A DNA stretch of 64,000 nucleotides from Anaerotruncus rubiinfantis (GTDB lineage Bacteria > Bacillota > Clostridia > Oscillospirales > Ruminococcaceae): assembly GCF_900078395.1 (NCBI RefSeq), contig NZ_FKLA01000009.1, positions 1,006,614-1,070,613 of the forward strand. Reading direction: 5' to 3'. This document shows positions 36,441 to 45,751 of this stretch, one piece after another. Under the pieces are notes generated by a model. It ran no database searches, was not told the DNA's origin, and worked only from the letters and a program-made list of their open reading frames with translations. Positions within the stretch are counted from its first letter, which is position 1, and every line of letters starts with the position of its first letter. A program made the translations under genes and the position numbers.

Positions 36441-37873
36441 AACTGCTGTTTGAAGAGAGCCGCCCCGGACGCCGAAACGACTATCTGCCCGAAAGCAGCA
36501 CCCCGGCGGTCAGCCTGCCGGAGGGCATGCGGCGCAGTGCCCCGCCGCGTCTGCCTCAGATTGCGGAATGCGACCTGGCGCGGCATTATTCGGCGCTCGC
36601 ACGGCGCACCCACGGGGTGAACGACGGATTTTACCCGCTCGGCTCCTGCACCATGAAATATAACCCCAAACTGAACGATGAAATGGCGGCGCTGCCGGGC
36701 TTTGCAAAGATCCATCCGCTCCAGCCGCCGGAAACGGCGCGCGGCTGCATTGAAGTTCTGCAGCTTGCGGAGAAATATCTCTGTGAGATCACCGGTATGG
36801 ATGCGATGACCTTCCAGCCCGCGGCTGGCGCGCATGGCGAGTTCACCGGGCTGCTGCTCATCAAGAAATACCACGAGTTGCGCGGCGACACAAAACGCAC
36901 CAAGATCATTGTGCCGGATTCAGCGCACGGGACCAATCCTGCCTCGGCGGCAATGGCAGGTATGTCGATTGTGAATGTCCCATCCGGCCGGGATGGCTGC
37001 GTCAGCCTTTCCGACCTGCGCGAAGCGGTGGGGGAAGATACGGCGGGGCTCATGCTCACCAACCCCAACACAGTTGGCCTGTTCGATCAGAATATCCTGG
37101 AGATCACAAAAATTGTCCACGACGCGGGCGGCCTGTGCTATTATGACGGCGCGAACCTCAACGCGGTCATGGGCGTGGTGCGGCCGGGCGACATGGGCTT
37201 CGACTGCGTGCATCTCAACCTCCACAAGACCTTTTCGACTCCGCATGGCGGCGGCGGTCCGGGCGCCGGCCCGGTCGGCTGTAAGGAATTTCTCGCGCCG
37301 TACCTGCCAAAACCGCAGATCGCACCGAGTGGACTTTCGAATGACGCGCCGCAGAGCATTGGACAGGTAAAATCTTTCTATGGGAACTTCCTTGTCGTGG
37401 TGAAAGCGCTTGCCTATCTTTTGACGCTGGGCGCTGAAGGGGTGCGCGAAGCGAGTGAGAACGCGGTGCTCAACGCGAATTACCTGATGCACAAGCTCGC
37501 GTCCCAATACGAGATGGCCTACCGGCGCCCCTGCATGCACGAATTCGTCATGACGCTCGAACCACTGAAAAAGGAATGCGGCGTGACCGCGATGGACATC
37601 GCCAAGAGCCTGCTTGACGCAGGAATGCACCCGCCCACGATGTATTTCCCGCTCATCGTGCATGAAGCTCTGATGGTCGAACCGACCGAAACTGAAAGCC
37701 CGGAAACGCTCGATGAAGCGTCCCGGATCTTCCTGGACAGCATCCAAAAGGCGCGGAAAAATCCGGACTGCATGCATGAATTGCCGCTGCACACGCCGGT
37801 GCGCCGGCTGGATGAGGTAGGTGCTGCCCGCAATCCGCGCCTGCGGTACCGGTTTGGAGAAAACGATGGCTGA
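36437..37873 (+). CDS. gcvPB: Glycine dehydrogenase (decarboxylating) subunit 2
   Basis: A 478-residue beta-type subunit of the two-chain P-protein. It carries the PLP lysine in HLNLHKTFSTPHGGGGPG and the conserved FYPLGSCTMKYNPK and AHGTNPASAAM segments. With GcvPA it transfers the aminomethyl part of glycine to lipoyl-H-protein with release of CO2. Two-chain P-protein is the form usual in Bacillota and Thermotogota. Overlaps gcvPA by 4 bp and lplA by 8 bp, so translation is probably coupled. Confidence 0.97.
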   Translation: MKLLFEESRPGRRNDYLPESSTPAVSLPEGMRRSAPPRLPQIAECDLARHYSALARRTHGVNDGFYPLGSCTMKYNPKLNDEMAALPGFAKIHPLQPPETARGCIEVLQLAEKYLCEITGMDAMTFQPAAGAHGEFTGLLLIKKYHELRGDTKRTKIIVPDSAHGTNPASAAMAGMSIVNVPSGRDGCVSLSDLREAVGEDTAGLMLTNPNTVGLFDQNILEITKIVHDAGGLCYYDGANLNAVMGVVRPGDMGFDCVHLNLHKTFSTPHGGGGPGAGPVGCKEFLAPYLPKPQIAPSGLSNDAPQSIGQVKSFYGNFLVVVKALAYLLTLGAEGVREASENAVLNANYLMHKLASQYEMAYRRPCMHEFVMTLEPLKKECGVTAMDIAKSLLDAGMHPPTMYFPLIVHEALMVEPTETESPETLDEASRIFLDSIQKARKNPDCMHELPLHTPVRRLDEVGAARNPRLRYRFGENDG

Positions 37874-38843
37874 GCGGCTCTGCTATCTGATTGGGGCGGG
37901 TTATGATCCGTATGAAAATCTGGCGCTTGAGGAGCTGTTGGTGCGTCGGATACCCAGGGACACTGTGATCCTCTATCTCTGGCAGAACCAGAAGACGGTG
38001 GTTATCGGGCGCAACCAGAACGCGTGGAAGGAATGCCGGATCGCCGCGCTCGAAGCGGACGGCGGCAAGCTTGCGCGGCGGCTTTCGGGCGGTGGCGCGG
38101 TGTTCCACGACCTTGGGAACCTCAACTTCACTTTTTTGGCGAACCGGCCGGATTACGATGTTGACCGGCAGCTTGCGGTGATCCTGCGGGCGGTGGAAAG
38201 TTTTGGCTTGCGGGCGGAAAAATCCGGTCGCAACGATGTGACTGCCGCGGGGCGGAAATTTTCCGGCAACGCTTTTTACCGGACTGCGCACGGCTGCTAT
38301 CACCATGGGACGCTGCTCATCGACGTGGATCTTGCGCACCTGTCCGACTATCTGTCTGTTTCGGTCGAGAAGCTTGCCGCAAAAGGGGTTGATTCGGTGC
38401 GGTCGCGGGTGGTGAACCTGCATTCACTGGAGAGGCGTATCACCGTGGACACGATGCGTGACGCATTGCTGCGTGCATTCGGAGAAGTTTACGGCGGCAT
38501 CCCGCAAAAAATTCGTCCAGCGCAGTTCGATCCGGATGAATGGGTAGGCCTGAAGGAGAAATATGCTTCCTGGCAGTGGCGGCTCGGACAGCCGCTTCCG
38601 TTCACCTGTTCTTTTGGCAAACGGTTCGGCTGGGGAAATATCGACCTGCGGCTTGCGGTGCAAAATGGACAGGTAGCAGGCTGTGAAGTCTTTTCCGATG
38701 CGATGGATGCCGACCTGATAGATTCGATCCCGCGGATGCTTGAAGGCGCGGTCTGCTCGACCGACGCGCTCTGCGCAGCCCTGACAGGGGACGCGCCGGA
38801 ACTGTGCGATATCCGTTCGCTCATCCGGGCGCAGCAGCTTTAG
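37866..38843 (+). CDS. lplA: Lipoate-protein ligase A family
   Basis: A 325-residue lipoate ligase. The adenylate-binding segment RRLSGGGAVFHDLGNLNFTF and the lysine segment GRKFSGNAFY are both present, together with the C-terminal accessory domain found in LplA-type (not octanoyl transferase) enzymes. It would load scavenged lipoate on GcvH. The ATG at 37866 lies inside the end of gcvPB and follows TTGGAGA; a longer in-frame start would overlap much more. Its place in the riboswitch-controlled operon ties it to H-protein activation. Confidence 0.94.
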   Translation: MAERLCYLIGAGYDPYENLALEELLVRRIPRDTVILYLWQNQKTVVIGRNQNAWKECRIAALEADGGKLARRLSGGGAVFHDLGNLNFTFLANRPDYDVDRQLAVILRAVESFGLRAEKSGRNDVTAAGRKFSGNAFYRTAHGCYHHGTLLIDVDLAHLSDYLSVSVEKLAAKGVDSVRSRVVNLHSLERRITVDTMRDALLRAFGEVYGGIPQKIRPAQFDPDEWVGLKEKYASWQWRLGQPLPFTCSFGKRFGWGNIDLRLAVQNGQVAGCEVFSDAMDADLIDSIPRMLEGAVCSTDALCAALTGDAPELCDIRSLIRAQQL

Positions 38844-38968
38844 GCAGAGACAGCCGGTTTTCGCGGGAAACGCTGCGCATTCCCGCCGCCGCAAAGCGGC
38901 GCGCCGGCATTCGCCGGCGGAAAACCGGTCCCGCGCAGTTTTCGCCGGAGTTACAGGAAGGAGATTCT

Positions 38969-40351
38969 ATGAAAACATACGATTTGATCGTGATCGGCGC
39001 GGGCCCGGGCGGCTATGTGGCCGCGATCCGCGCCGCGCAAAATGGCCTTGCCGTTGCGGTCTGCGAGGCGGATGCGGTTGGCGGGACCTGCCTCAACCGG
39101 GGCTGCATCCCGACAAAAGCGCTTCTGCACAGCGCGCGAGCCTATCAGGAACTGCAAAACGCGTCCTTCATCGGGATTCTGGCGGACAATGTCCGGTTTG
39201 ATCTTGCGAAAATCCACGCGCGCAAGGACGCGGTCGTTTCCCAGCTGCAAAACGGGATTGAACAGCTCCTGAAGGCGAATAAAATTGATCTGATCCGCGC
39301 GCGGGCCGCAATTCTGGGCCAGGGCCGGGTGCGGGCTGGAGATGAAACGCTTGGCTGCAAGAGCATCCTGATTGCATCCGGCTCGAAGCCCGCTCTGCCG
39401 CATATCCCAGGGATCGAATTTGCGCTCACCAGCGACAGCCTGCTTGCCGAAGCGCGGCTTTATCCACGCCTCGTGATCATCGGCGGCGGCGTCATTGGGA
39501 TGGAATTTGCTTCGCTTTACAGTGCGTTTGGCTGCGAAGTCGCCGTGATTGAAGCGATGGACCGCATCCTGCCCACCATGGACAGGGAGATTTCCCAAAA
39601 CCTCGGGATGATCCTCAAAAAACGCGGCGTGCGGATCTTTGCGGGAGCAAGGGTGGAAGCAATCGAAAAAGAGAAGGACGGTTTTGCCTGCCGTTTTACG
39701 GCGAAGGGGAACGCACAGGAAATTTCGGCGGACGCAGTGCTCTGTGCCGTCGGCCGCCGGGCCAACACGGAAAATCTCTTTGCCAAAGGCTTTTCGGTCG
39801 CGTGCGAACACGGACATATCCAGGTGGACGATGCCTTCCGAACCAATGTGGAGGGTGTCTATGCGATCGGGGACGTCATTGGAAAAATCCAGCTCGCACA
39901 CGCCGCGTCGGCGCAGGGGATCTATATCGCGGACGCATTGGCTGAAAAGCCGCGTTCGGTCAACCTCGATGTGATTCCGGCCTGCATTTACACCGACCCT
40001 GAGATTGCCAGCGTGGGGCTGACAGTGGACGAAGCGAAGATGCGTGGGATGGATGTCAAGACCGGGAAGTTCCTTCTGACCGCAACCGGAAAAGCATTGA
40101 TCGAGGAGTGTGAACGCAGCTTTATAAAGACGGTTTTTGATGCGCAGAGCGAAAAGCTGATCGGTGTGCAGATGATGTGTCCGCGCGCGACCGACCTCAT
40201 TGGAGAGGCGGCCACCGCCGTTGCAAACGGGCTGACCACCGGACAGCTCATTTCGGTTGTACGGCCGCATCCAACCTTCTGCGAGAGCTTCACCGAAGCG
40301 GTCGAGGCCGCGGATGGGCGTGCCATTCACGCGGCTCCTCCCAGAAGATAA
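38969..40351 (+). CDS. lpdA: Dihydrolipoyl dehydrogenase (glycine cleavage L-protein)
   Basis: A 460-residue flavoprotein: FAD motif GAGPGGYVAAIRAAQ, redox disulfide in GGTCLNRGCIPTK, NAD motif GGGVIGMEFAS, second FAD motif VYAIGDVIG, and the C-terminal dimer domain with the His-Glu pair in HPTFCESFTEA. It reoxidises dihydrolipoyl-H-protein with NAD. No lipoyl domain is fused at the N-terminus. The ATG at 38969 has AGGAAGGAG upstream. Last gene of the glycine operon, closed by a shared terminator. Confidence 0.96.
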   Translation: MKTYDLIVIGAGPGGYVAAIRAAQNGLAVAVCEADAVGGTCLNRGCIPTKALLHSARAYQELQNASFIGILADNVRFDLAKIHARKDAVVSQLQNGIEQLLKANKIDLIRARAAILGQGRVRAGDETLGCKSILIASGSKPALPHIPGIEFALTSDSLLAEARLYPRLVIIGGGVIGMEFASLYSAFGCEVAVIEAMDRILPTMDREISQNLGMILKKRGVRIFAGARVEAIEKEKDGFACRFTAKGNAQEISADAVLCAVGRRANTENLFAKGFSVACEHGHIQVDDAFRTNVEGVYAIGDVIGKIQLAHAASAQGIYIADALAEKPRSVNLDVIPACIYTDPEIASVGLTVDEAKMRGMDVKTGKFLLTATGKALIEECERSFIKTVFDAQSEKLIGVQMMCPRATDLIGEAATAVANGLTTGQLISVVRPHPTFCESFTEAVEAADGRAIHAAPPRR

Positions 40352-40362
40352 AAGAAAAAACC

Positions 40363-40400
40363 AAGCGGCCCGCAAGACATTGCCTTGCGGGCCGCTTTTT
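40363..40400. terminator. Bidirectional terminator between lpdA and the GH13 gene
   Basis: A 14-bp stem (AAGCGGCCCGCAAG with CTTGCGGGCCGCTT, 7-base loop) with T runs in both directions, between convergent stops at 40351 and 40413. Confidence 0.92.
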
Positions 40401-40412
40401 CGATTCGCTGTT

Positions 40413-42041
40413 CTATTCGCCAATATATTCAAAGCGCGGGATACATTTGCCATTTCGCTCAATGGTTTCAGTGAACATGCTGGCTGGGCGTACCCAGAGC
40501 CCGCCCTCTCCGTAAAGCGCACGGTAGACAACGTAATCCTCCAGCGTTTCGCTGTGCCTGGCCACGCCGAGAACCTCGTATTCGTTGCCCTTGAAATGGC
40601 GGTAACGGCCCAGCCAGACCACGCCGGGCGCGGGACGGGACGGTGTTTCGGAAGACTTCTGCGCATGGTCCGCAGGCTCGTCCAAATCCGCGAGCGTCCG
40701 GTCATCCCCTGCCGGGACCAGGATGCGCGCGCCGCAGGCAGGCAGCTCGATTTTCAGGTTCCCATCGTTCGTCTCAAACGTTACGCCGGAGAAAAGGTCG
40801 GTAAGCGCGGGAACCTCCACCGGGAATTCCACAAACTCCGGATGATTCGCGCAGTTGAGCGCGACATAGATTTTTTGCCCACCGTCCGCGCGGCAGAAGG
40901 CGAACTGTTCATTTTTGACGAGCGCCTGCGCGTAGCGCCCATGCTGCAGTGCGGGGAAAGCCGAACGTATTTTCCCAAGCCGCGCGAGATGCGCGCAGAG
41001 GGCTTCATCCGCGTCCGGAACCTGTCCCAATGTAAGGCAGGGGCGCAGGTTCGCGTCGGACCCGTTCTGTTTTTGCGCCTTGACGCCCCATTCGCTCCCA
41101 TAGTAGACCGACGGCACCCCGGGCATCGTATAGAGAAGGGTATAGATGTTGTAGCGGTGGGCCGGATCCTTCAGCACCGACAGAAGGCGGCTGACGTCAT
41201 GGTTATCCACAAAGTTATAGAGGCAGAGATTTTGATAGATGCCGCCTGGGCCGGACTGACGGTTCAGCGAGTGGGCAATTTCAAAATAATTGTGGTCATT
41301 GTGGGACGAATAAAGCCCCTTGGCGCATTCGTAGTTGGTGACCGAATCGAGCATCTCGGGATTGGCCCAGCGGTTATAATCCCCGTGGGTGATCTCTCCC
41401 ATCAGCCAGAAATCCGGGTTTTTGCCCTTGCAGAACTGTCGCAGGCGCTTAAAAAATTCCGGATCGACGCAGTCGGCAGCGTCCAGCCGCAGCCCGTCGA
41501 TGCCGAATTCATCCATCCACATACCGACAGCGCCGAGCAGATGGTCGACGACTTCCGGGTTTTTGAGGTTCAGCTTCACCAGGTCGTAACAGCCCTGCCA
41601 GCTTTCATACCAGAACGGGTCGCCCATCGGGCTGCCGCCGCCGAAATTGAGATTTTGGAACCAGCCGCAGTAGCGGGAGGCCTGTCCGTGCTCCCGCACG
41701 TCGCGAAACGCCCAGAATTCGCGGCCAACGTGGTTAAAGACCCCGTCGAGCACAATGCGGATGCCATTTTTATGCAGTTGATCGCAAACCCTTTTGAAAG
41801 ACGCCTTGTCCCCGAGCCGCCGGTCGACCGCGTAGTAGTCGCGGGTGTCATAACCGTGAGCGGTCGATTCGAATACCGGCCCGAGATAGAGGGCGTTCAC
41901 TCCGAGCGCATTGAGATGCGGGATCCATTCGGTGAGCTTTTCGATCCGGCTGACAGTTTCACCATTGTCATTTTGCGGCGGCGCGCCGCAGAAGCCGAGA
42001 GGATAGATATGATAGAAAATGGACTGAGTTACCCAGTTCAT
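40413..42041 (-). CDS. GH13 alpha-amylase-family enzyme with C-terminal DUF1653 domain
   Basis: A 542-residue cytoplasmic protein (no signal). Residues about 1-390 are a GH13 (beta/alpha)8 barrel with its conserved regions: VLDGVFNHVG, GLRLDAADCV (nucleophile Asp), LMGEITHGDY (acid/base Glu) and LYNFVDNHDVSR (third Asp), followed by a small beta domain to about 450. Residues about 475-542 match DUF1653 (YRHFKGNEYEVLGVARHS, then VVYRALYGEGGLWVRP and MFTE), a small domain normally encoded alone. It probably acts on maltodextrins or related alpha-glucans; subfamily (cyclomaltodextrinase- or glucanohydrolase-like) is not certain. A single gene with its own terminator. The ATG at 42041 follows AGGAGGC. 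Confidence 0.88.
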   Translation of the reverse strand: MNWVTQSIFYHIYPLGFCGAPPQNDNGETVSRIEKLTEWIPHLNALGVNALYLGPVFESTAHGYDTRDYYAVDRRLGDKASFKRVCDQLHKNGIRIVLDGVFNHVGREFWAFRDVREHGQASRYCGWFQNLNFGGGSPMGDPFWYESWQGCYDLVKLNLKNPEVVDHLLGAVGMWMDEFGIDGLRLDAADCVDPEFFKRLRQFCKGKNPDFWLMGEITHGDYNRWANPEMLDSVTNYECAKGLYSSHNDHNYFEIAHSLNRQSGPGGIYQNLCLYNFVDNHDVSRLLSVLKDPAHRYNIYTLLYTMPGVPSVYYGSEWGVKAQKQNGSDANLRPCLTLGQVPDADEALCAHLARLGKIRSAFPALQHGRYAQALVKNEQFAFCRADGGQKIYVALNCANHPEFVEFPVEVPALTDLFSGVTFETNDGNLKIELPACGARILVPAGDDRTLADLDEPADHAQKSSETPSRPAPGVVWLGRYRHFKGNEYEVLGVARHSETLEDYVVYRALYGEGGLWVRPASMFTETIERNGKCIPRFEYIGE

Positions 42042-42165
42042 AGATGCCTCCTAAGTTTTTCTTTTTCCCAGTATACCATCCGAAACCGGGGCGGTAAATA
42101 GACAAAACGGTTTCATTGCGCAAAAAGGAGATGCGAGGGCAAGAGAAGCTTGTAAAATATGATTA

Positions 42166-42194
42166 TTGAATGCGCACAAATATTGTGGTAAGAT
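42166..42194 (+). promoter_or_regulatory. Promoter of the aspS-gatCAB operon
   Basis: TTGAAT at 42166-42171 and TAAGAT at 42189-42194 with a 17-base spacer, about 70 bp upstream of aspS. No T-box is present in the short leader. Confidence 0.65.
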
Positions 42195-42262
42195 TTTAGG
42201 CAGAAATATTTGCCCAAAGGCGTGTGAATATTTCCCTTTAATTGAAGAAGGGTTGTGTTTAT

Positions 42263-44011
42263 ATGCAAAGGAGCAATGGCTATCGTACCCATACCTGCGG
42301 GGAATTGCGGGAATCCCATATCGGAGAGGACGTGCGCGTGGCCGGATGGGTGGAAAATATCCGTGACCACGGTGGAATCCAGTTTGTCGATCTACGTGAC
42401 CAGTACGGCGTGGTACAGGTGGTCGTGCGGGACGACGCCCTGCTTTCCGGCGTTACCAGGGAAAGCGTTGTCACGTTTGCGGGCCTGGTGGTCCGTCGTG
42501 ACGAGGAAACCGTGAATCCGAAAATTGCAACCGGTATGGTCGAGGTGAATGCCGGAACCTGCACCGTGCTTGGCAAAGCGAATCATATCCTGCCCTTTGA
42601 GATTGCTTCTTCCACCGATGTCAAAGAGGACATCCGGCTGAAATATCGCTATCTCGACCTGCGCAACCCCAAAGTCCACGACAGGATCGTGCTGCGTTCG
42701 CAGATCATTTCATTTTTGCGGCAGAAGATGACCGCGCTGGGTTTTTTGGAGATTCAGACCCCGATCCTCACCGTCTCGTCGCCGGAGGGCGCGCGGGACT
42801 ATCTCATTCCGTCAAGAAAGCACAGGGGCCGTTTCTATGCGCTGCCGCAGGCCCCGCAGCAGTTTAAACAGCTGTTGATGGTTTCCGGCTTCGACCGGTA
42901 TTTTCAAATCGCTCCGTGTTTTCGGGACGAGGACGCCCGCGCCGACCGTTCGCCGGGCGAATTCTACCAGCTCGATTTTGAGATGGCCTTTGCCGGACAG
43001 GAGGATGTGTTCGCGGTCGCGGAGGAGGTTTTATCAGAGACCTTTGCGAAATTTTCCGGCAAAGCGGTTTCGGCCGCGCCGTTTCCCCGCATCACCTATG
43101 CCGACGCGATGCTTCGGTACGGTACCGACAAGCCGGACCTGAGAAATCCGCTCACAATTATCGACCTTTCGGATCTGTTCGTTGAGAGCGCCTTCAAGCC
43201 GTTCTGTGGCCGGTGCGTGCGGGCGATCAATGTCCCGGGCGCGGCGAAGCAGCCGCGCAGTTTCTTCGAGGGGATGGAAACATTCGCCTTTTCGGCCGGC
43301 ATGAAGGGGCTCGGCTACGTGAAGGTCGCACAGGACGCCTCCTACCAGGGACCGATTGATAAATTCCTCACGCCTGAACAGCGGGCGGAAATTGCCTCCC
43401 GTGCCGGGCTTACTCCGGGCGACGTTCTTTATTTCATCGCGGACACCGCCCGCGAAGCGCCGAAGCTGGCCGGGCTTATCCGCACTGAGGCGGCCAAACG
43501 GCTTGGCCTCATCGACGAAAGCTGTTTCAAATTCTGCTTTATCGTGGATTTCCCGATGTATGAGCAGGACGAAGAGACCGGCGCGCTCGTCTTTACCCAT
43601 AACCCGTTTTCGATGCCGCAGGGCGGCCTCGAAGCGCTTGAAACAAAGAACCCACTCGATATCCTCGCCTATCAGTACGACATTGTTGTGAACGGCGTGG
43701 AGCTTTCCTCCGGCGCGGTGCGCAACCACGACCTTGCTATCATGCGTAAGGCGTTTGCGTTGGCCGGATACACGGACGGAGACCTGAAAACAAAATTTTC
43801 GGCGCTTTACCAGGCATTCCAGTACGGCGCGCCGCCGCACGCGGGTATGGCGCCGGGTGTCGACCGGATGGTTATGCTGCTCACCGGGGAGGAGAACCTC
43901 CGGGAAATTGTCGCCTTTCCGATGAATTCAAACGCGCAGGATGCCATGATGGGTTCCCCGGCAGAAGTCACCGAAGCGCAGCTGCGCGAGGTGCATATCA
44001 AACTGCGGTAA
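42263..44011 (+). CDS. aspS: Aspartyl-tRNA synthetase
   Basis: A 582-residue class IIb synthetase of bacterial type: N-terminal OB-fold anticodon-binding domain (GWVENIRDHGGIQFVDLRD), class II core with RYRYLDLR-type motif 1 region, FRDEDARADRSPGEFYQLDFE (motif 2), the bacterial insertion domain (about 290-400), and GVDRMVMLLTGEENLRE (motif 3). The gatC, gatA and gatB genes follow directly, so the enzyme is probably non-discriminating and also makes Asp-tRNA(Asn). That is inferred from gene order, not shown by residues. The ATG at 42263 matches the family start; a TTG at 42242 is in frame but has no ribosome site. Confidence 0.96.
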   Translation: MQRSNGYRTHTCGELRESHIGEDVRVAGWVENIRDHGGIQFVDLRDQYGVVQVVVRDDALLSGVTRESVVTFAGLVVRRDEETVNPKIATGMVEVNAGTCTVLGKANHILPFEIASSTDVKEDIRLKYRYLDLRNPKVHDRIVLRSQIISFLRQKMTALGFLEIQTPILTVSSPEGARDYLIPSRKHRGRFYALPQAPQQFKQLLMVSGFDRYFQIAPCFRDEDARADRSPGEFYQLDFEMAFAGQEDVFAVAEEVLSETFAKFSGKAVSAAPFPRITYADAMLRYGTDKPDLRNPLTIIDLSDLFVESAFKPFCGRCVRAINVPGAAKQPRSFFEGMETFAFSAGMKGLGYVKVAQDASYQGPIDKFLTPEQRAEIASRAGLTPGDVLYFIADTAREAPKLAGLIRTEAAKRLGLIDESCFKFCFIVDFPMYEQDEETGALVFTHNPFSMPQGGLEALETKNPLDILAYQYDIVVNGVELSSGAVRNHDLAIMRKAFALAGYTDGDLKTKFSALYQAFQYGAPPHAGMAPGVDRMVMLLTGEENLREIVAFPMNSNAQDAMMGSPAEVTEAQLREVHIKLR

Positions 44012-44023
44012 GGAGGCCAAAAG

Positions 44024-44302
44024 ATGGTTACCAGGGAAGAAATTGCAAACATCGCGCTGCTCTCAAAGCTGTATGTCCCGGAGGACGAACTCGACGCTCT
44101 CACCGCGGATATGCAGAAGATGATTGGCTTTGCCGACATGATCAGTGCCGCCAATGTGGGGGACACCGGTTTTGACAGCATCAGCGGCCTTCAGAATGTT
44201 TTTCGCGAGGATGAAGTTGTCCAGTCCAGCGACCGCGCTGAAATCCTTAAAAATGCCGGCGGCGGCGAGGACGGCTGCTTTGTCGTGCGCAGAAGGGGGT
44301 AG
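44024..44302 (+). CDS. gatC: Asp/Glu-tRNA amidotransferase subunit C
   Basis: A 92-residue GatC of usual length, opening VTREEIANIALLSKL, with ENVFREDEVV-like segment NVFREDEVVQ near the C-terminus. It stabilises the GatA-GatB contact. The ATG at 44024 is 12 bp after aspS with AAGGAGG upstream; 6 bp separate it from gatA. Confidence 0.93.
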   Translation: MVTREEIANIALLSKLYVPEDELDALTADMQKMIGFADMISAANVGDTGFDSISGLQNVFREDEVVQSSDRAEILKNAGGGEDGCFVVRRRG

Positions 44303-44308
44303 GCCGGA

Positions 44309-45751
44309 ATGATTGGAAAGCTGCACCGGATGCTCGAAACAAGGGAAATCTCCTGCGCTGAACTGACTGAGAAATACCTTTCTGCGATCGAAAACGAAAA
44401 TGCGAATTTGAACGCTTATATCACTGTCGCTTCGGAGGAAGCGAAAAAGGCGGCGCGGTTGGTGGACGCGCGGATCGCGGCGGGCGAAAGTCTGCGCCCG
44501 CTCGAAGGTATCCCGATGACCTTAAAGGACAACATCTCCACCAAAGGGATTTTGACCACCTGCGCGTCGAAAATCCTGGACGGCTACCGCCCCATCTATG
44601 ACGCGTTCGTCTGGAAACAGCTCAGGCAACAGGGCGCGGTTCTTTTGGGCAAAAGCAACATGGATGAATTCGCAATGGGCTCCTCCTGCGAAACGTCCTA
44701 TTACGGCGGCGCGGCCAACCCGCGCAGCACCAGCTATGTCGCGGGCGGCTCGTCGGGCGGCGTCGCGGCCGCGGTTGGAGGTAACCTTGCCGCCTATGGG
44801 CTCGGCTCGGACACCGGCGGCTCGATCCGCCAGCCGGCCAGCTTCTGCGGGCTTGTGGGGCTCAAACCCACCTACGGCGCGGTCAGCCGGTTCGGGCTGA
44901 TCGCCTATGGGTCGAGCCTTGACCAGGTCGGGCCGATCACCGCGTCGGTGGAGGATGCCGCGCTCGTCTATGACGCGATCTGTGGCTATGACCCGATGGA
45001 TTCCACCTCGCAGGGCGGAAAGCCGGTTTCCGGCGCGCTGAAAAACGGTGTGAAGGGGCTGCGGATCGGCCTGCCGGACGAATATTACGAAGGCCTTACC
45101 AGCAGCGTGCGTGCGGCGCTCGGGGATGCCGCGAAAGCTTATGAAAGCTTGGGGGCGGAAATGGTGCGTTTCCCGCTGCCGGAGCTTAAATTTGCGCTGC
45201 CGGTCTATTACATCATCGCCTGTGCCGAAGCGGCGTCGAACCTCGGCCGGTACGATGGAATCCGTTACGGCTACCAGACGAAGGATTATCACGGCATCCA
45301 TGAGATGATCTGCAAAACGAGGAGCGAGGGTTTCGGCGCGGAAGTCAAGCGCCGTATTCTGCTGGGAAACTATGTGCTTTCGTCCGGCTACTACGACGCC
45401 TATTACAAGAAGGCCCAGAACCTGCGCGGCGCAATTGTGCAGGCGTTTGCAAAGGCATTCGAAACCTGCGACGTGATCCTCGCGCCGACTGTCCCCATGA
45501 CCGCTTTCCCACGCGGCAGAAAACAGAGTGATCCCACCGAGGATTATCTCACCGACATCTGCACCGTGCCGGTCAACATCGCCGGGCTTCCGGCGGTTTC
45601 CGTCCCCTGTGGGCAGGACCAAAAGGGCCTGCCCATCGGTATGCAGCTGATCGGCAGGGCGTTTGACGAGGCGGGAATCCTCGCGGCGGCATACGCTTAC
45701 GAGCAGAGTGCCGCCTGTGTGAAACCATGTGAAATGGGGGTGCGGTTATGA
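44309..45751 (+). CDS. gatA: Asp/Glu-tRNA amidotransferase subunit A
   Basis: A 480-residue amidase-signature enzyme that releases ammonia from glutamine for the amidation of tRNA-bound Asp or Glu. The catalytic triad is visible: lysine in TLKDNIS, the cis-serine in AGGSSGGVAA, and the nucleophile serine in GSDTGGSIRQPAS. Overlaps gatB by 4 bp (ATGA). Confidence 0.97.
   Translation: MIGKLHRMLETREISCAELTEKYLSAIENENANLNAYITVASEEAKKAARLVDARIAAGESLRPLEGIPMTLKDNISTKGILTTCASKILDGYRPIYDAFVWKQLRQQGAVLLGKSNMDEFAMGSSCETSYYGGAANPRSTSYVAGGSSGGVAAAVGGNLAAYGLGSDTGGSIRQPASFCGLVGLKPTYGAVSRFGLIAYGSSLDQVGPITASVEDAALVYDAICGYDPMDSTSQGGKPVSGALKNGVKGLRIGLPDEYYEGLTSSVRAALGDAAKAYESLGAEMVRFPLPELKFALPVYYIIACAEAASNLGRYDGIRYGYQTKDYHGIHEMICKTRSEGFGAEVKRRILLGNYVLSSGYYDAYYKKAQNLRGAIVQAFAKAFETCDVILAPTVPMTAFPRGRKQSDPTEDYLTDICTVPVNIAGLPAVSVPCGQDQKGLPIGMQLIGRAFDEAGILAAAYAYEQSAACVKPCEMGVRL

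Noticed and set aside
40257..42101. Long plus-strand open frame (over 600 codons) opposite the GH13 gene
   Set aside because: It is exactly antisense to a gene with all GH13 motifs, has no ribosome site and a Val/Arg/His-rich composition without any recognisable domain; long antisense frames are expected in GC-rich coding DNA.
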